Positions 20,706-33,800 of a stretch of DNA of 64,000 nt are shown one piece after another (positions within the stretch are counted from its first letter, which is position 1; the number at the start of each line of letters is the position of its first letter). The DNA comes from Diplolepis rosae (taxonomy: Eukaryota > Arthropoda > Insecta > Hymenoptera > Diplolepididae). The notes beneath the pieces are model-generated. The model had not been told where the DNA came from. It saw nothing but the letters and a program-made list of their open reading frames with translations, and ran no database searches. The stretch is taken from NCBI GenBank assembly GCA_030998225.1, contig JAPYXD010000742.1, forward strand, positions 5,084,001-5,148,000, given 5' to 3'. The position numbers and the translations under genes are program-made.

Positions 20706-21710
20706 TGGATTAAGTTCTAAGCATTCCAACATTGCTTTGCACTGATTCAGTCAACCCAAATCTCTTGTATTTTTCAATTATTTCATTGTTCAATTGTACT
20801 AAAATCAGATAGAAGGAAAATTTTGTTATGATTAAGGTTGTTGCGGAAACCTCTAATCACGCTAGGTCGTTCCCTAGGTTCCAACGCGCTGGCGTTGACC
20901 TAAAAGCGAACATCAATTCACATTGATATACACTTGTGCGTTTTCGGACGTAACACAACCATGGTTCTAACGGTTTTTTTAAGTAGGGTGCGTTTTGTCG
21001 ACATTATTTCTATAAAAGAATATCGTGTGTTATTGTGCAATGATGGAGGCATACTAAATATCTGACTAATATTTTCCATTGAATGACACAATCACGCGTC
21101 AGTCAACGAGACATTTTATTCATTAAATCAAAGTGCCCTGAAATGGAGCTCCATATTTTCCTATTTGGGCTGTATTGTATCATGTGTGGATTCTACCAAA
21201 GGCGATGCTTTTCATTGAAGTAATGTTTTCGAGTTCAACTGAAAATTTTATTTATCCTGTTTACAGTTCTGTCCAATTAGTGTTTAGACTCCTTCGAGAA
21301 AACACAAAGAAGTCGTCTTATGTTTCGAAAATTGAACATTGAATTTCCTTCCTGAATCTATCATTTGTCCATGAGTCTTAAGTTCAGGCAACAATAAACC
21401 GCATCAGCAATCTCCCGTTTTTTACATTGTTGATCTTGAAATCTTTATGAATTTAAAATTGAAAATACGATAAAACCTATGGTCGAATATATGAAGGTTA
21501 ATGCGATTGTGTATATTTTTACGGATTTTTTTATATCTCATGAGTAAATACTTTGTCTCTTGATTCTCTCGCACATCTCGTTTCATTTATAAAAAAAGTT
21601 AAATAAAAATAATACTGTATGAATCAATAATTATAATCAATGTTATGTTTATTGTTTCAGATTAGGAACATTCTGCTGGATATTTCGAACTTATTTAACT
21701 AATTTTCCAA
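20706..21710. other. Upstream region of TRAPPC4
   Basis: About 1 kb without TE proteins between the LINE and the TRAPPC4 start. It should contain the promoter. CTATAAAAG at 21010-21018 is a TATA-like string. TTTATTGTTTCAG at 21648-21660 would serve as a 3' splice site for a 5' UTR intron. Neither can be confirmed from sequence alone. Confidence 0.35.
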
Positions 21711-21885
21711 ATGGTAATATTTGGTGTCTATATTGTGTCAAAGTCTGGTGGTTTGATTTACAATCATGATCACAATGTACCTAAAGTGGAAACTGAAAAA
21801 TCATTTAATTTTCCACTTGATATCATATTATCCTACAAAAATAAAAAAACTGTCGTTGTTTTCGGTCAACGTGATGGTATAAATG
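21711..21885 (+). other. TRAPPC4: TRAPPC4 coding exon 1 (58 codons plus 1 base)
   Basis: Ends ...GGT ATA AAT G followed by the donor GTAAGT at 21886. The open frame would run on to 21995, but the protein similarity stops at the donor. Intron phase is 1. Confidence 0.93.
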
Positions 21886-24800
21886 GTAAGTTCACTGGAC
21901 TCTTATCGACAATTTTCACGTTCTCATCATATGTATATTTTTTTTTAATGATAATGCGTCGTGCTGCATGTCATGAAAATAAAAAAATGCATTAAGGTTA
22001 TGTTCTAGGTGGGCCACATGACCAAGTAATCAATTTTTGTTCTTATCCATATAACTTCTTTTGTAATGAAAATATCATTCCAAAACTTTGTAGAATGGAA
22101 TACAGAATAATAAAATACGTTTATCTGCTTCACTTGGGTAAAAATTCTGGAAACTTTTTTCCGAAAAAATTCAATATGGCCTACCTAGGACATGGTATTA
22201 AATGTTTGTGTAAGTCCAGGTATTTTTTGTAAACAAATTATCAATAAATCTCCGTTTTACTATTTAAAGTAAAATATTCGCATAAAGTTAGCCAATTTAA
22301 TTTTCTTATGGGTTCTTCTAATTAGGTTGGCATTTAAAATAATCATTTTAGGATAGAAAAACTACTTTATCTTAATCTTTTAGTTCAAGGAATATTTATG
22401 ATTTCTTTTTCAAAATGCATCTGTTTTTTTATTTAAATGAGCTACGAAAAGTTTAATTCATCTCGTGGAAATCATACTGAAAAGAAAATAAGATAAAAAA
22501 TACTTGTTGACTAATAAAAGGTTTGTAGGACGTGGGTCTCGCAAAACATCTAGTTTCAGCGTTACTAGGCAACTTATATTGTCTAACAATAACAACTCTT
22601 GAGTTATGAGGCAATGTTTGACAACAATGATGAATTAAATCACGTTCTACTATTAGACACAAGTTTTAATACTGCTCAGTAAAACCCTCCTACTCACATT
22701 GTAAAGTCTATCTCTTGATAGATAGTCTATCATAGAATTGTCAGCGGTAATTTCATTGGGCAAGATTGGGCATTAGCATATTAAAGCCAAATAGTCAAAA
22801 GAATTTTGAATCAAATTTTTCCAAACAAATGGGAAGGCTGAGATGGTTTTGTCAAATACTTTCCTGGATCTTCAGATTTAACAAGTCTATATTTTTTTTG
22901 TTTGAGTACTTAGCACACACGGTGTACGACCGACAGCCTACCACAAGTCAGAGCATACCGAGGAACGTGCTCCTGTCCACCGTCGAAAATTTGTAAAAAA
23001 GCGTCTAATTATGATCAGAGAGGAACGGACAGGTATTTAAACACTTAATTTATTGAAGAAGCCCGATGAATTTTGAAACTATTCTGCTCTCAATGGCTGG
23101 AACGTTTATAATTTTTCCTTGACTGTCTGGATCATTTTCAATGTTGTCTTCACTGACTAGACCATCTGTGATCTTCACATCAGAGGCTGGATCACTTGGG
23201 ATCTCTTGCCTTCATTAACTACTCAATTTATGGTCTTGCCTTGATTGGCTAATATGATCGTGATCTTGTCTCAATTGGCTGAATTATTCGTGATATATAT
23301 TTACTAGATCATTGATAGTCTTGCCTTCACTGATTTCATTCTTGCCTTCGCTTTTGACCTTACCTCCATTGGCTTCAAGATCAACTTGAGCCGTGCTATC
23401 TGTACACGCTGATATGTGAAATATCAGCCTCTAATATTTCTGGTGTTAAGAATAGGATATGCCATTCGAGAAATAGAAATTGACCACAAAGTAGCCTATC
23501 TAAGTCAGCTTGACCCATGTTATCGGTACATGTTCTTATGTAAGATTTACAGCTTTACCTATTTCTGCTCTAAACGATATGGCATGTAATTTAACAAATT
23601 GTAGCTGACCTGAAATTAGCTCGTCAAATGTAACTTGACTCATGTAATAAGTAAACGTTCTAACCCTTCAACTTTTGTGATTAAAATTTTCCTCCAAAAT
23701 CCTTACCTAGAGACTTATCAAAGTACTTTTTTTTACATTCTCATCATGGATGAGAAGGTATTGGTTTTATGTGAAAAATGACTTTCGAAATTTTCATCAA
23801 ATCTTTACGTTTTGAGATCCCCTGAGTCAGAAAAAATGGTTTTTACGAAAGTGTCTGTCTGTCTGTCTGTAGTAGGTCGTGTGCGACATAACTCTCGATA
23901 GAATTATCAGATTGAATTGAGCTTTGGTACACTTTATCGGAGCCGAAAAAGTAAGGACAAGTTCGTTAACCAGCCACATCCAATCAAAATTGAGGGTTGG
24001 AGCACTACTTTTGTGTTTTTGAAAATAATGTTTTAAAAGAATAAAAAATTTCAATACTGGTTTTTGATAGTGCTCATAAATCTCTACACATTATCCAGAT
24101 AACATTTTTTGATTAAATCAAAATTAGAAATTTTACAGCATATTCAAATTCGAAAAAAGTCAATATCAAAATTCCATTTTCAAGTTAAATTATACGAGAT
24201 ACGAAAAAACGTTATGATACAATATTATTTTTTACATAAAGTCCTACAAATTTGAATTGTAATATTTTTTCATAAGATGCATATTTTTCTTATTAATTTA
24301 AAAAAAACCATTGAAAATCCAAAATTCAATTTTTTAACAATAATATGTGAAATACGAAAAAAACGTAAGAATACAAAGTTGTTCGTTTCAAAAAGATCTA
24401 CAAATTTTGTCTCACACAGTTTCTGATAAAAGATATATTTCTCGTTTCAATTCCAAAAAATACGATTAAAATTCAAAAATTCCATTTTTTAGACAAAATA
24501 TGTGAGATACAAAAAAAACTTTTAGATGAAAAATTGTTTGGATAAATAAGGTCTACACATTCTTATCGAGAAATTTCTCGACAGGATGTATATTTTTATT
24601 TTTTGATTTTTAATATTGAAAAAATTCGATTTTTTTCACCAAAATATGTGAGATACGAAATAAGCGTTGTTCTGCAAAATCGTTTCCTTAAATAAAGTCT
24701 ACGATTGTTTTTCCTTTTTGAGATATTTGGAAGAAAATAAATTTATCAATAATCATGTAATTTATTAAAAAGTTACAAAAATGCATACAGAAAATCGAGC

Positions 24801-27800
24801 GCGAAGCCCGAATGTCATGATGAGAATGTGTTCCTTAAGGCCGATAGAGCCTTAAGTTGTGTTTCACTTAAACTGAAAAAGAAACTTAGTGAATTTGAGA
24901 AAATGACTAATTTACATCATCTTTAATATCATTAAATTGGTTTGAGCTTCAGTATTAAATTATAAGAAATAAACTTAAACGTATGCGAAGAGCACAAGAC
25001 CGAGCGCGAAGCGCGAGGTCCAGAAAGAACGGAGCGCGAAGCGCGACGTTCGAAAATTCCGGAGCGCGAAGCGCTACGATTTAATCGCGCGCCCTAAGCG
25101 CGCTCAAACTTGCGAGCTGCGCGCGAAGCGCGCGATGAGAATGTGCCCGCGAAGCGGTCAGATTTTTTTGTATACAAAACTATCAGACATTAAAACAGTT
25201 TTAAAATAATAAAACATAGAGAAGATTTGGATTTGTTGCGTGAATGATTTGAACGGCAAATGAGATGTTTAATTTAGGAAAACCGGAAAAATTTGAAGCG
25301 TGCATCTTGCATGTGCCAGGTTTATCACAGTAAGTCTCCGGAAAGGCATGCATAACACGTAGGTTCGATTCCTCCTGGTACATGCATGATGCAGGCTTTA
25401 AATTTTTTCGGTTTTCTTAAATTAAACATCTCATTTGCCGTTCAAATTTTTCACGATACAATATTAATAAGTTGCTATTACCTGAAATCCCATCCGTAGG
25501 TAACAGAAAAGAAAGTCTAAATTAGGATGCATCATAATCATGATAAATTAGGTTAATTTGCCATCTAAAAATTATCGATTCATATTAGTGTTTGTAATTA
25601 ACACCTAATAGATGTCACCACATGTCCTAATTTAAAATCTCAATGAAGAGAACTCATCAAACAAAAATTACTGTATAGTATACAGTAATTTTGGTTTGAT
25701 CAATGCCTGTACAGTGTTTAGGCATAGGTTTAAAGATTTACTTGTGTAAATGGTGGTAGGTAATAAAGACAAAAGAGGACGAAAGAAAGAAAAAGAAGGA
25801 ATTCTTGAAATTTTTAATAGGCATTCGTTACAAATCCTACTATTTTGATATTTTTACTGCTGGAAATTTTGAATGTAATGTGATTGGAATCGTAACTAAT
25901 TAAATACCAATTTTAGGGGGACCAATAAAATAATAAGTAGATGAAAATATATCAAATTGTTAATGTGTTAACATATGATTAGTTGATATGTTAATAATTT
26001 ATATCAATAGATTAAAACGTTTCAAATAATTAGATAAATTGTTTGTACTCATTATTGCATTAAAGTTCATATACAATACACATTCAATATTACACATATT
26101 TAGTATTATATAGACATGTAGTTCTGGTCAAAAATGTTAAAACCTTCCATTTTTAGTTGAAACTTATTAGAATTATTATTAGATGGTCATAAAATTTCTT
26201 ATAAGTATGTATTGTTATTTAAAACGCTTCGAATCTTGCGAATATTTCGGAGCGCTCGCAAGTCCTAAATAGGAGCCGGTTACCTTGGATCTACCCTAAC
26301 GCCCTTATTATTAATGAGGAGCCCTAGGTATTTGATCTCACTTCGGAAAAATAGGCTGCGAGTCGTTTCAATACCTCTTTCAACCATTTGAGGTGATCCT
26401 CGAAGGTCTCGCTCACGATAATTACATCATCCAAATAGGCGATCCACAAAAAAGTAAAAAATAACACATACCAGGGGTGTTAGTTGAAGTTTGCCGGTTT
26501 TTTCAATAAAGAAAACACTTAATTTTCAAGGGAATCTCAAACAAAATTTATTCAAAGTATTGACCATTGAATTCTACACATTCTGCCCATCTTTCAGGCA
26601 AATCATGGATACCATTCCAAAAACACTTTTTTTTCGACTTCTTCAAAATTGGCGAAGCGCTGCTCTGCGAGTGAGTGTCCCATCGATGCGAAAAGGTGAT
26701 AGTCGGACGGGTCGAGGTCTGGAGAGTACGGTGGGTGCGATAATATTTCCCAATTCAATGCTTTTAATGTGTTCTTCACCACTTTAGTGGTATGAGACGG
26801 TGCGTTGTCATGTTGTAGGATAACTTTGCCATATCTGCGGGCCTATTCCGGCCGTTTTTCGATCAACGCATGATTCAAATTGATAATTTGTTGTCGGTAG
26901 TGATCCGTATTCACCGTCCCAACAGGTTTTAATATCTCGAAGTACACCACACCACACTGGTCCCACCAAACACAGAGCATTGTCTTACGGCCAAAGCGAT
27001 TTGGCCTTGGAGTCGATGGGCCGACCTCACCAGGTGAAAGCCATGATTTTTTCCGCTCCGGGTTCTCGAAATAAATCCATTTTTCGTCCCCCGTGACAAT
27101 TCGATGCAGAAAAGATTTCCTTTCGAACCGTCAAAGCAGCATTTCACAAATGGTTTTTCGATTTTCTATTTGTCTATCGTTCAGTTGGTGTGGTACACAT
27201 TTTCCATACTTTTGGATTTATCCCATGGCTTTTAAACGTTGGCAAATTGCTCCTTAGGTCACATTTAATGTTTGTGCCAATTTTTGTTGCGTTTGGGTTG
27301 GGTCTTCATCCAATAACGCCTGCAATTCCTCGTCTTCGAACTTTTTCGCTGCTCCAGGATGTTCATTGTCTGTTAAATCGAAATCTCCACTTTTAAATTG
27401 ACGAAACTATGTCTCACATGTTCTAATCACTGGAGCATGTTCACCATAAGTTTCTACCAGCAATCGATGAGCTTTAACTGCTTTTTTTTTTTGATGAAAT
27501 AAGAAAAGCAACGAATGCCGCAAATGCGATTTACTTGGAACGAAACTCGACATATTCACTGAGGTAAACAACTATGATGCTATTATTTTGGCAGAATGTA
27601 ATTGTGTATTTTTGAAGGTTATTGTCCATAGAAAAATATGACATAGATGCCAAATCATAGAAATGTATACATATCTCTAGCGACATCTATGAGTAAAACC
27701 GGCAAATTTCAACTAACACCCCCGGTAGGTACTTAATACTTGGCATTACTTTATAATCAAGGCATTTCTAAACAACATCTAGGATGCTAGGTAGCGTAAC

Positions 27801-30800
27801 CTGCCCTAAAACCGCTGCATTAATATTAAATGCGTCAGCAAGCCTACGAAGTTCGGTTTCTCCCGACGTATATACCCATGATTCGATTGCATGTGATTCC
27901 ATTTTCGAGCTATTTCAAATTCTTATCAAGCTTTAATTTATACTTTCAATTAATAAGAATTGAATCAATTATAATTTGAAAATTTTAAAGCTTACAAGGA
28001 ACCCTAGGTAGGTGTCCCCCTACGATTTTGTTCGTTCGCACATATGTTGTAGTACTCGAAAAACTAAGTGACACGTATTTTTTTTACGTGCCCAAAATCG
28101 TTTTCAGGGGGTAAAAATCACCCCCGAAAAGTGCGGTACCAAATACCCATTTAATTGTTTCACATATAATAACAGAATCTTTCACAATCAAATCAACTCC
28201 AAAAATATCCTCACTATGAGAGATGAAATATGTGATTTTTTTAACTTTATAAAAAAGATTTTTGGGGGTAAACCACCCCACAATAAGTTTTAATCATACA
28301 AAAAATTTTCAAACAGACATTATTTAAACCTGAAAAATCTGCAAAAAATATATGTTGCACGCGATAATAAAATAAAGTTCACGTATATTTGCATTTTCAT
28401 GAGAAATTAATTTATAAGGGGTAACCACACTTAAGTGCATGTTATTATATTTTTACAAAATAAAGTAAATTTCGCGTACAAAATCAAGCAGAAAAAATTC
28501 TTTCACACAGAGGGTTGAAAAATATAAATTGCTCAATTTAGTCGAAACATTTTATGGGGGTAAACTACCACAAAAGGAGTTACGATCACACAAGAAAATT
28601 ACCAAATGAGTGCTAATTCATGACGTAAAAATCTGAAAAAAGCGAATGTTGAAGGCAATAATAAAATAAAATTTAGCAGACCAACAATCATCATTAAACT
28701 TGTTTATTCATTATACGTGGTACACTAGTGATGCTCTTCGAAGAAATGTTTAAAGCACAAAGATTTTTTGCACCACGAACATCTGATTGCGGTTACATTT
28801 TGACATCCTAAAATTTCACATAACGTGTTGGAAAATGTTTTGAAGGAAAAGTCCACTGGATTATGAAATTCTCCTGGTTTTTCTGCAACATAACCACTTT
28901 TAAACCAGGAGTTTTTAAAAAGACTGTGATGTGAATTTATGACGAAAAAAACTATTTTGAATTTGTGATGCAAACGAACCCCTTGAAATGAATTATACTG
29001 ATTTTAGACCGAACTTTTAGATGAAATTATTGCAAATAATTTAAAAGCAAATAAAACGTTACTTCAAAGAAAAAGGAATAAATCGATAAAAATGAGAAAA
29101 TGGGAAGAGCTATTGTTGCAAATATTAATAAAAATTTACCTAAATTTTCCTTAATTATAAATCCGAATGAATATGTACTATTCATATCATTAAATCAAAA
29201 TCGTGAATTATTGCAAAATATAATCCGATAAAATTACAGAATAATTATCCAATTATTTTCTTAATAGTATTAATAATACTATTATTATTATAATAATAAT
29301 TAATAGTAGGTTATTACGCGACGAGTGACAATGCTCGCAGGAGATCAAAGCCAAGGCGTAGTTGAGGCGTATGCGAGGTGTAGCTGAGGCAAAGCCGAGA
29401 CGAAGCCTAGGCGAGATCAATCCAGCGAGCATTTTAAGTGAGTCTCGTAATTACCCGAATTGTGTGCATTGGAGCATATACCATTTTATGTGACTTCGGC
29501 GCATTTGCGAGTTTTTTTGCGTACACTCTAATCCAATCTAGTATACACAGAATCATCCAATCGAATCTTCGGTAATGGAAAATTACGCTATTGACATGAG
29601 ACGCAGTCAATAAATGAGTGGTTCGGAGAGAACGATTTGTAGGTTAGATTGTAATAACGTTCAACATCATTATATTGTATTTATTATTGTACAATGAATG
29701 TTACAATGAAATCGTCTGGAACTACGAAGCGTATATTAATAAAGGACCACTAGCAATAACTCGCCGAGCGCTCGAGATGGCGAAAAACTATTGTCCACGC
29801 ACGAAAAACAACGCTGACAAATCTGCAATAATAAACAAATGTTTCTGAAAATTTCCAGAAAACTTCCTCTAACGGTAAGAAACAACTTTGTCGCTATAAG
29901 TTTTTCGAAATCGAAAATTGATTAGAGATTTTCTACCGGGACAGCCACAATAACATGGTTTTTTATTTACATTAAAATATTATTTACACAAAAATTTTTC
30001 GACATATTTCATTTAATACATTGGCCCCGCTAAAGTATTCCACGTCTAATGATAAAAAACAAACGATTTCGTCAAAACTTGACCGAGTTATAGCAATTTA
30101 TGTTTTGGAAAACACTGATTTTCGATCATTTTTCATGACGAAAAATTGAGTGTTCTTAATTTTTGTCTAAAAAACTATTAAGACTGCATAAAAATTTTAT
30201 CGAGATAAAAAATTCGTCATGACAAATCATACAAAACGGTATTTTTGTTTTTGTGAATGACTGAAAAAAAATCTTATCACGATTTTCGTGCGTGGACATT
30301 ATTCTCCGTTGTATCGTAATAGGCGCATGCGCAGTTCAATTTTTACATTATGCTCATCTGTATCGTAATACACAACATTACGCTACTCTCAAATATCGCA
30401 TAAAAACGCGTAAATACGCCGGAGTAACATAAAATTATTTTTCAAAAACTATCTACACTTTGTTCTTCTTCAAATCAGATAGCCATGAGTTTGATTTCGA
30501 TAAGGATTGAAATGTTATCAATCAAAATTTTGATTCTCTTCTTGCAAAATTGAATCCCAGCATCTAGCATTGTCATACAAAATTTTCTGTCTTCAAGATT
30601 TCTAAAGAAATGCCAGTAATCGAAACATTCAACCTTTATAAAAATGTATGTAAAAAAAGCGAACAATGAACACACTATTTGTTTTTTACAGTTCAAAAGC
30701 TCAAGAAAATATAAATTAAATATGATTTTCCCAGTATAATTAAATTTAAACGCAGAAATCGTATTTATAATAATTACAGTTTAACCTATTTTATATTATT

Positions 30801-33800
30801 ATTTTATTGAATTTTCAAAATACCTGCTCTTATAAAAAAAATGTTTACAAATTATTACGGAGACAAAATTTCTCATTGGAATTACCAATATAATTTCATA
30901 AACCTCAGTCTTTCCTTTGTATACCTAAAAAAATAAATGATAAAAAGCTCCGTTCAAGTTTGAAATTTCTTTCTACGGCTTTTGCCATGATTACTGTTAA
31001 TGAGTGGGCAGCACCATCATATGACATGAAACGTTGCTAGCTATGTATATCGTTCCCCCACTTTGACGCCCTGCACTACATCTAGGTTAATAATAACTTT
31101 GTTGCTACCCTCTTGGTATCAAGTTACATTGAAGAAACAATTTCGAGACCTTTATTTGCTTTGCATCAAAGTTGGTACATTATTTATCTGATGCGTAAAA
31201 AATATTATTCCAAGTACACATGCACTTGTGTTTATGGTTTTTACTTGGAATCTCGTCTCCTCGCTCGGGATGTTTATTGAAATAAACATCTAGAGTAATC
31301 TGACACCTCAATTTCAGTGGAAATAGTTACTTCTAGAGTCATAAAGGCGTGTTGATGCATGTTGATAGTTCTGTGTAGGAATATTCCTATCATTCAATTT
31401 AGAATAGAATGTCTCTATTGGAGGTAATCAATCTTTCTCAAGTCGGACCCAACTGGCAATATAATCATATGGAAAAACATCTTTTCTGGTTAGTAAATTA
31501 AATTCTTCATTGTTTTAACAACACTTTTCAGTAATGGAATTTTCATCATTTGTTAGATATGATGCTAGCTTTTCGAGGCTGTTTGACGTGAAACGAAACG
31601 AATTGATAAACCTGAGCTTTACATTTGTGTTATCAACATTTTTAGTAAAAGATTAATTTTTTTCTTCATTTACTGGTAATAATGTAAGTTTCCCTTTGGA
31701 ACCAGTTGCTAAATTTTAATTAAAAAATGTCAATCGTAAGCAGATAAATTATGAAAAACTATAGGAATTACATGCGAGTTTTTATAATTTACATTACATC
31801 TTTGATGAGCCGGAACACGATATTTACCAGTGAAGTGACAATGACCATGATGTTTAATATCATGAGGATTGACAGTTTCTTCACCAATATGATAGTTTTT
31901 CTACTCCTTCAGCCATAATTTTTGACTGATTGACAAACCATTAAATACAATATTTTCCTCGATAAATATGAATTGCACTGAGAGAATCAACAAAATTACA
32001 TTGTTAATATTATGCAGCACTTCTAGGGACATGCTTTTTATGAGCAGTTGAATTTGTGTGTATGTGCTAATTATTGGCTCTAATAGACATTTAATATCGG
32101 CATAAACAACAAAAGGAACTTTTTCTTTCTTTTCATAATTTTTGAAATTTAAAATGTTATCTTTTTTGTTAGGCATAATAACTCTACATTTATTTATGTT
32201 TTCAAATTCTTGTTTGTGTTTTTGAAATAACCTGTTAAAACCAGAAAACCCCCTCACTCGAACCAATACACCACCCGCGGAACCGCCTTTCGGCTTTGAA
32301 CTTCACGGGTGGTTGGTTCCATTAAAGTCGCGTGCGACTCTTCCGTCATCCGTTCGCTCGGAACTTCCACCCGCGGCCACCCGCCCACTAGGACAACCGA
32401 CCAGCCGCGCCACCCAGGGGAGAAACAAACAGATTCCTCCCCCGAACGACGCGGACAGTCAAGTCTACCCGAGACGCAGGACCGCGGGCGCAGGCCCCGA
32501 TGCGATTTCTACTGGCCCTCCCCGTTGTTTCGCTCCCGACGCCCATCAAGCTCCCTCGTCTTCATCACAAGTGTGACGAACGACTCGATGAGCGTCCAGA
32601 ACCGCTCAGACTGGAGCATGAGGGGGACCATCGTGTCAGGAGTAAGTTCGGAACCCACCGCCTGACCGAGGACCCCCCTAGCCACACCCCATTTTGCGCA
32701 GACGAAGAGTGCGTGCTCTGCGTTATCCACCGGGGAATCGCAGTAGCAACACGTCTCCTCGTCTCTCTTCTTAAAGCGCCTCAGGTACGCGTTAAAACAG
32801 CCATAAAAAGTTACGGATATGTACATTGGAATGTACATTAGGTGTTTGGGAGAAGGATTTTGCAAAAAAAGTTGGAATTTCCAAATATATGATTTTTATG
32901 GCCTATTTTCACATTAACAGAGAAAGAATGCAAAAAACCGACTAGATAATTTTTTACACGGTTGTTCTTGGAAGGTTCACCCTGTAACATTTGAAGCAAC
33001 TTAGATGGATTAGACGGGCGACCTCTTTTCTTAGGTTTTTCGGGCGTTGAAGATTGACAGGAAACTAAAGCTTCACTTAGTTCTAATCTAAACCTCAAAA
33101 GATCCATCCGTTCTTGAACTGGAATCTCCAGCATTTCACAGTCTCTTTTATATATTAAATAGGAGTTTGTTACTGCCATATCGAAGCCATGAGCAATCAT
33201 TCGACATGTCCATTTCTTCGATTTGATGATAAAGAACAAAATCATATTAAATGCCAGATTGGCCACATAATGCAAAAAATTTTATACCCCACGGGTACGG
33301 TTTCCCCTTGATATACTGTTTTATGCTTAATTTACCAGTAAAGGGAATAATCTGCTCATCAACACTAACATATTCTTCTATTGGCAACGTATTACAAACC
33401 GTTTTTATAGTATCAAAAAGTGGTCTTACCAGAACAAATTTGTCTCTATTATCAGGAGATATTTCCAGCTTGTTAACTAAGTGAAGACAGCTTCTTATTG
33501 CAAAGAACCGATCTCTTGTCATGCTATCAACGAATAATGGAAGTCTATATTTTTCGTGTTCCGAGGTAACTTTAGAGACCCCATAGAGAATTGTAGACCC
33601 AGATATGTTTTTATTTCTTGTGGTGCAAGTTTGAATTTAAGGTTATTTTGAATCGCATACAAATTAGTCATATTTATAACAGTTTCAATGAAATCATCAG
33701 ATATATAATCTTGAAAGTAAGACAAAGGAGAACGGGGTTGTTTTACGTTTTGAAAATCAGACTTGGTAAATGAACCAAATTTCACATTGGTTCTCAATGG

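Larger units (their letters stand above)
23700..25180. mobile_element. Composite repeat element with internal tandem array and palindromic GC tail
   Basis: Starts around CATCATGGATGAGAAGGTAT, includes GTGTCTGTCTGTCTGTCTGT at about 23851-23870, then four tandem units (24060-24770), then the GCGCGAAGCGCG cluster. No coding capacity. The parts look like one non-coding repeat family, but boundaries and class (for example Helitron or other) cannot be set from one copy. Confidence 0.45.

Noticed and set aside
21711..21995. A 94-residue stand-alone protein from the exon 1 frame
   Set aside because: Family similarity ends exactly at a canonical GTAAGT donor and resumes at 36772 in phase; the rest is intron read-through.
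24795..25162. A CRISPR-like array of palindromic repeats
   Set aside because: Eukaryotic context, irregular spacing, very short repeats and no cas genes.
25311..25382. A functional tRNA gene
   Set aside because: The T arm and acceptor fit, but the anticodon arm and D loop do not; it is embedded in a palindromic repeat.
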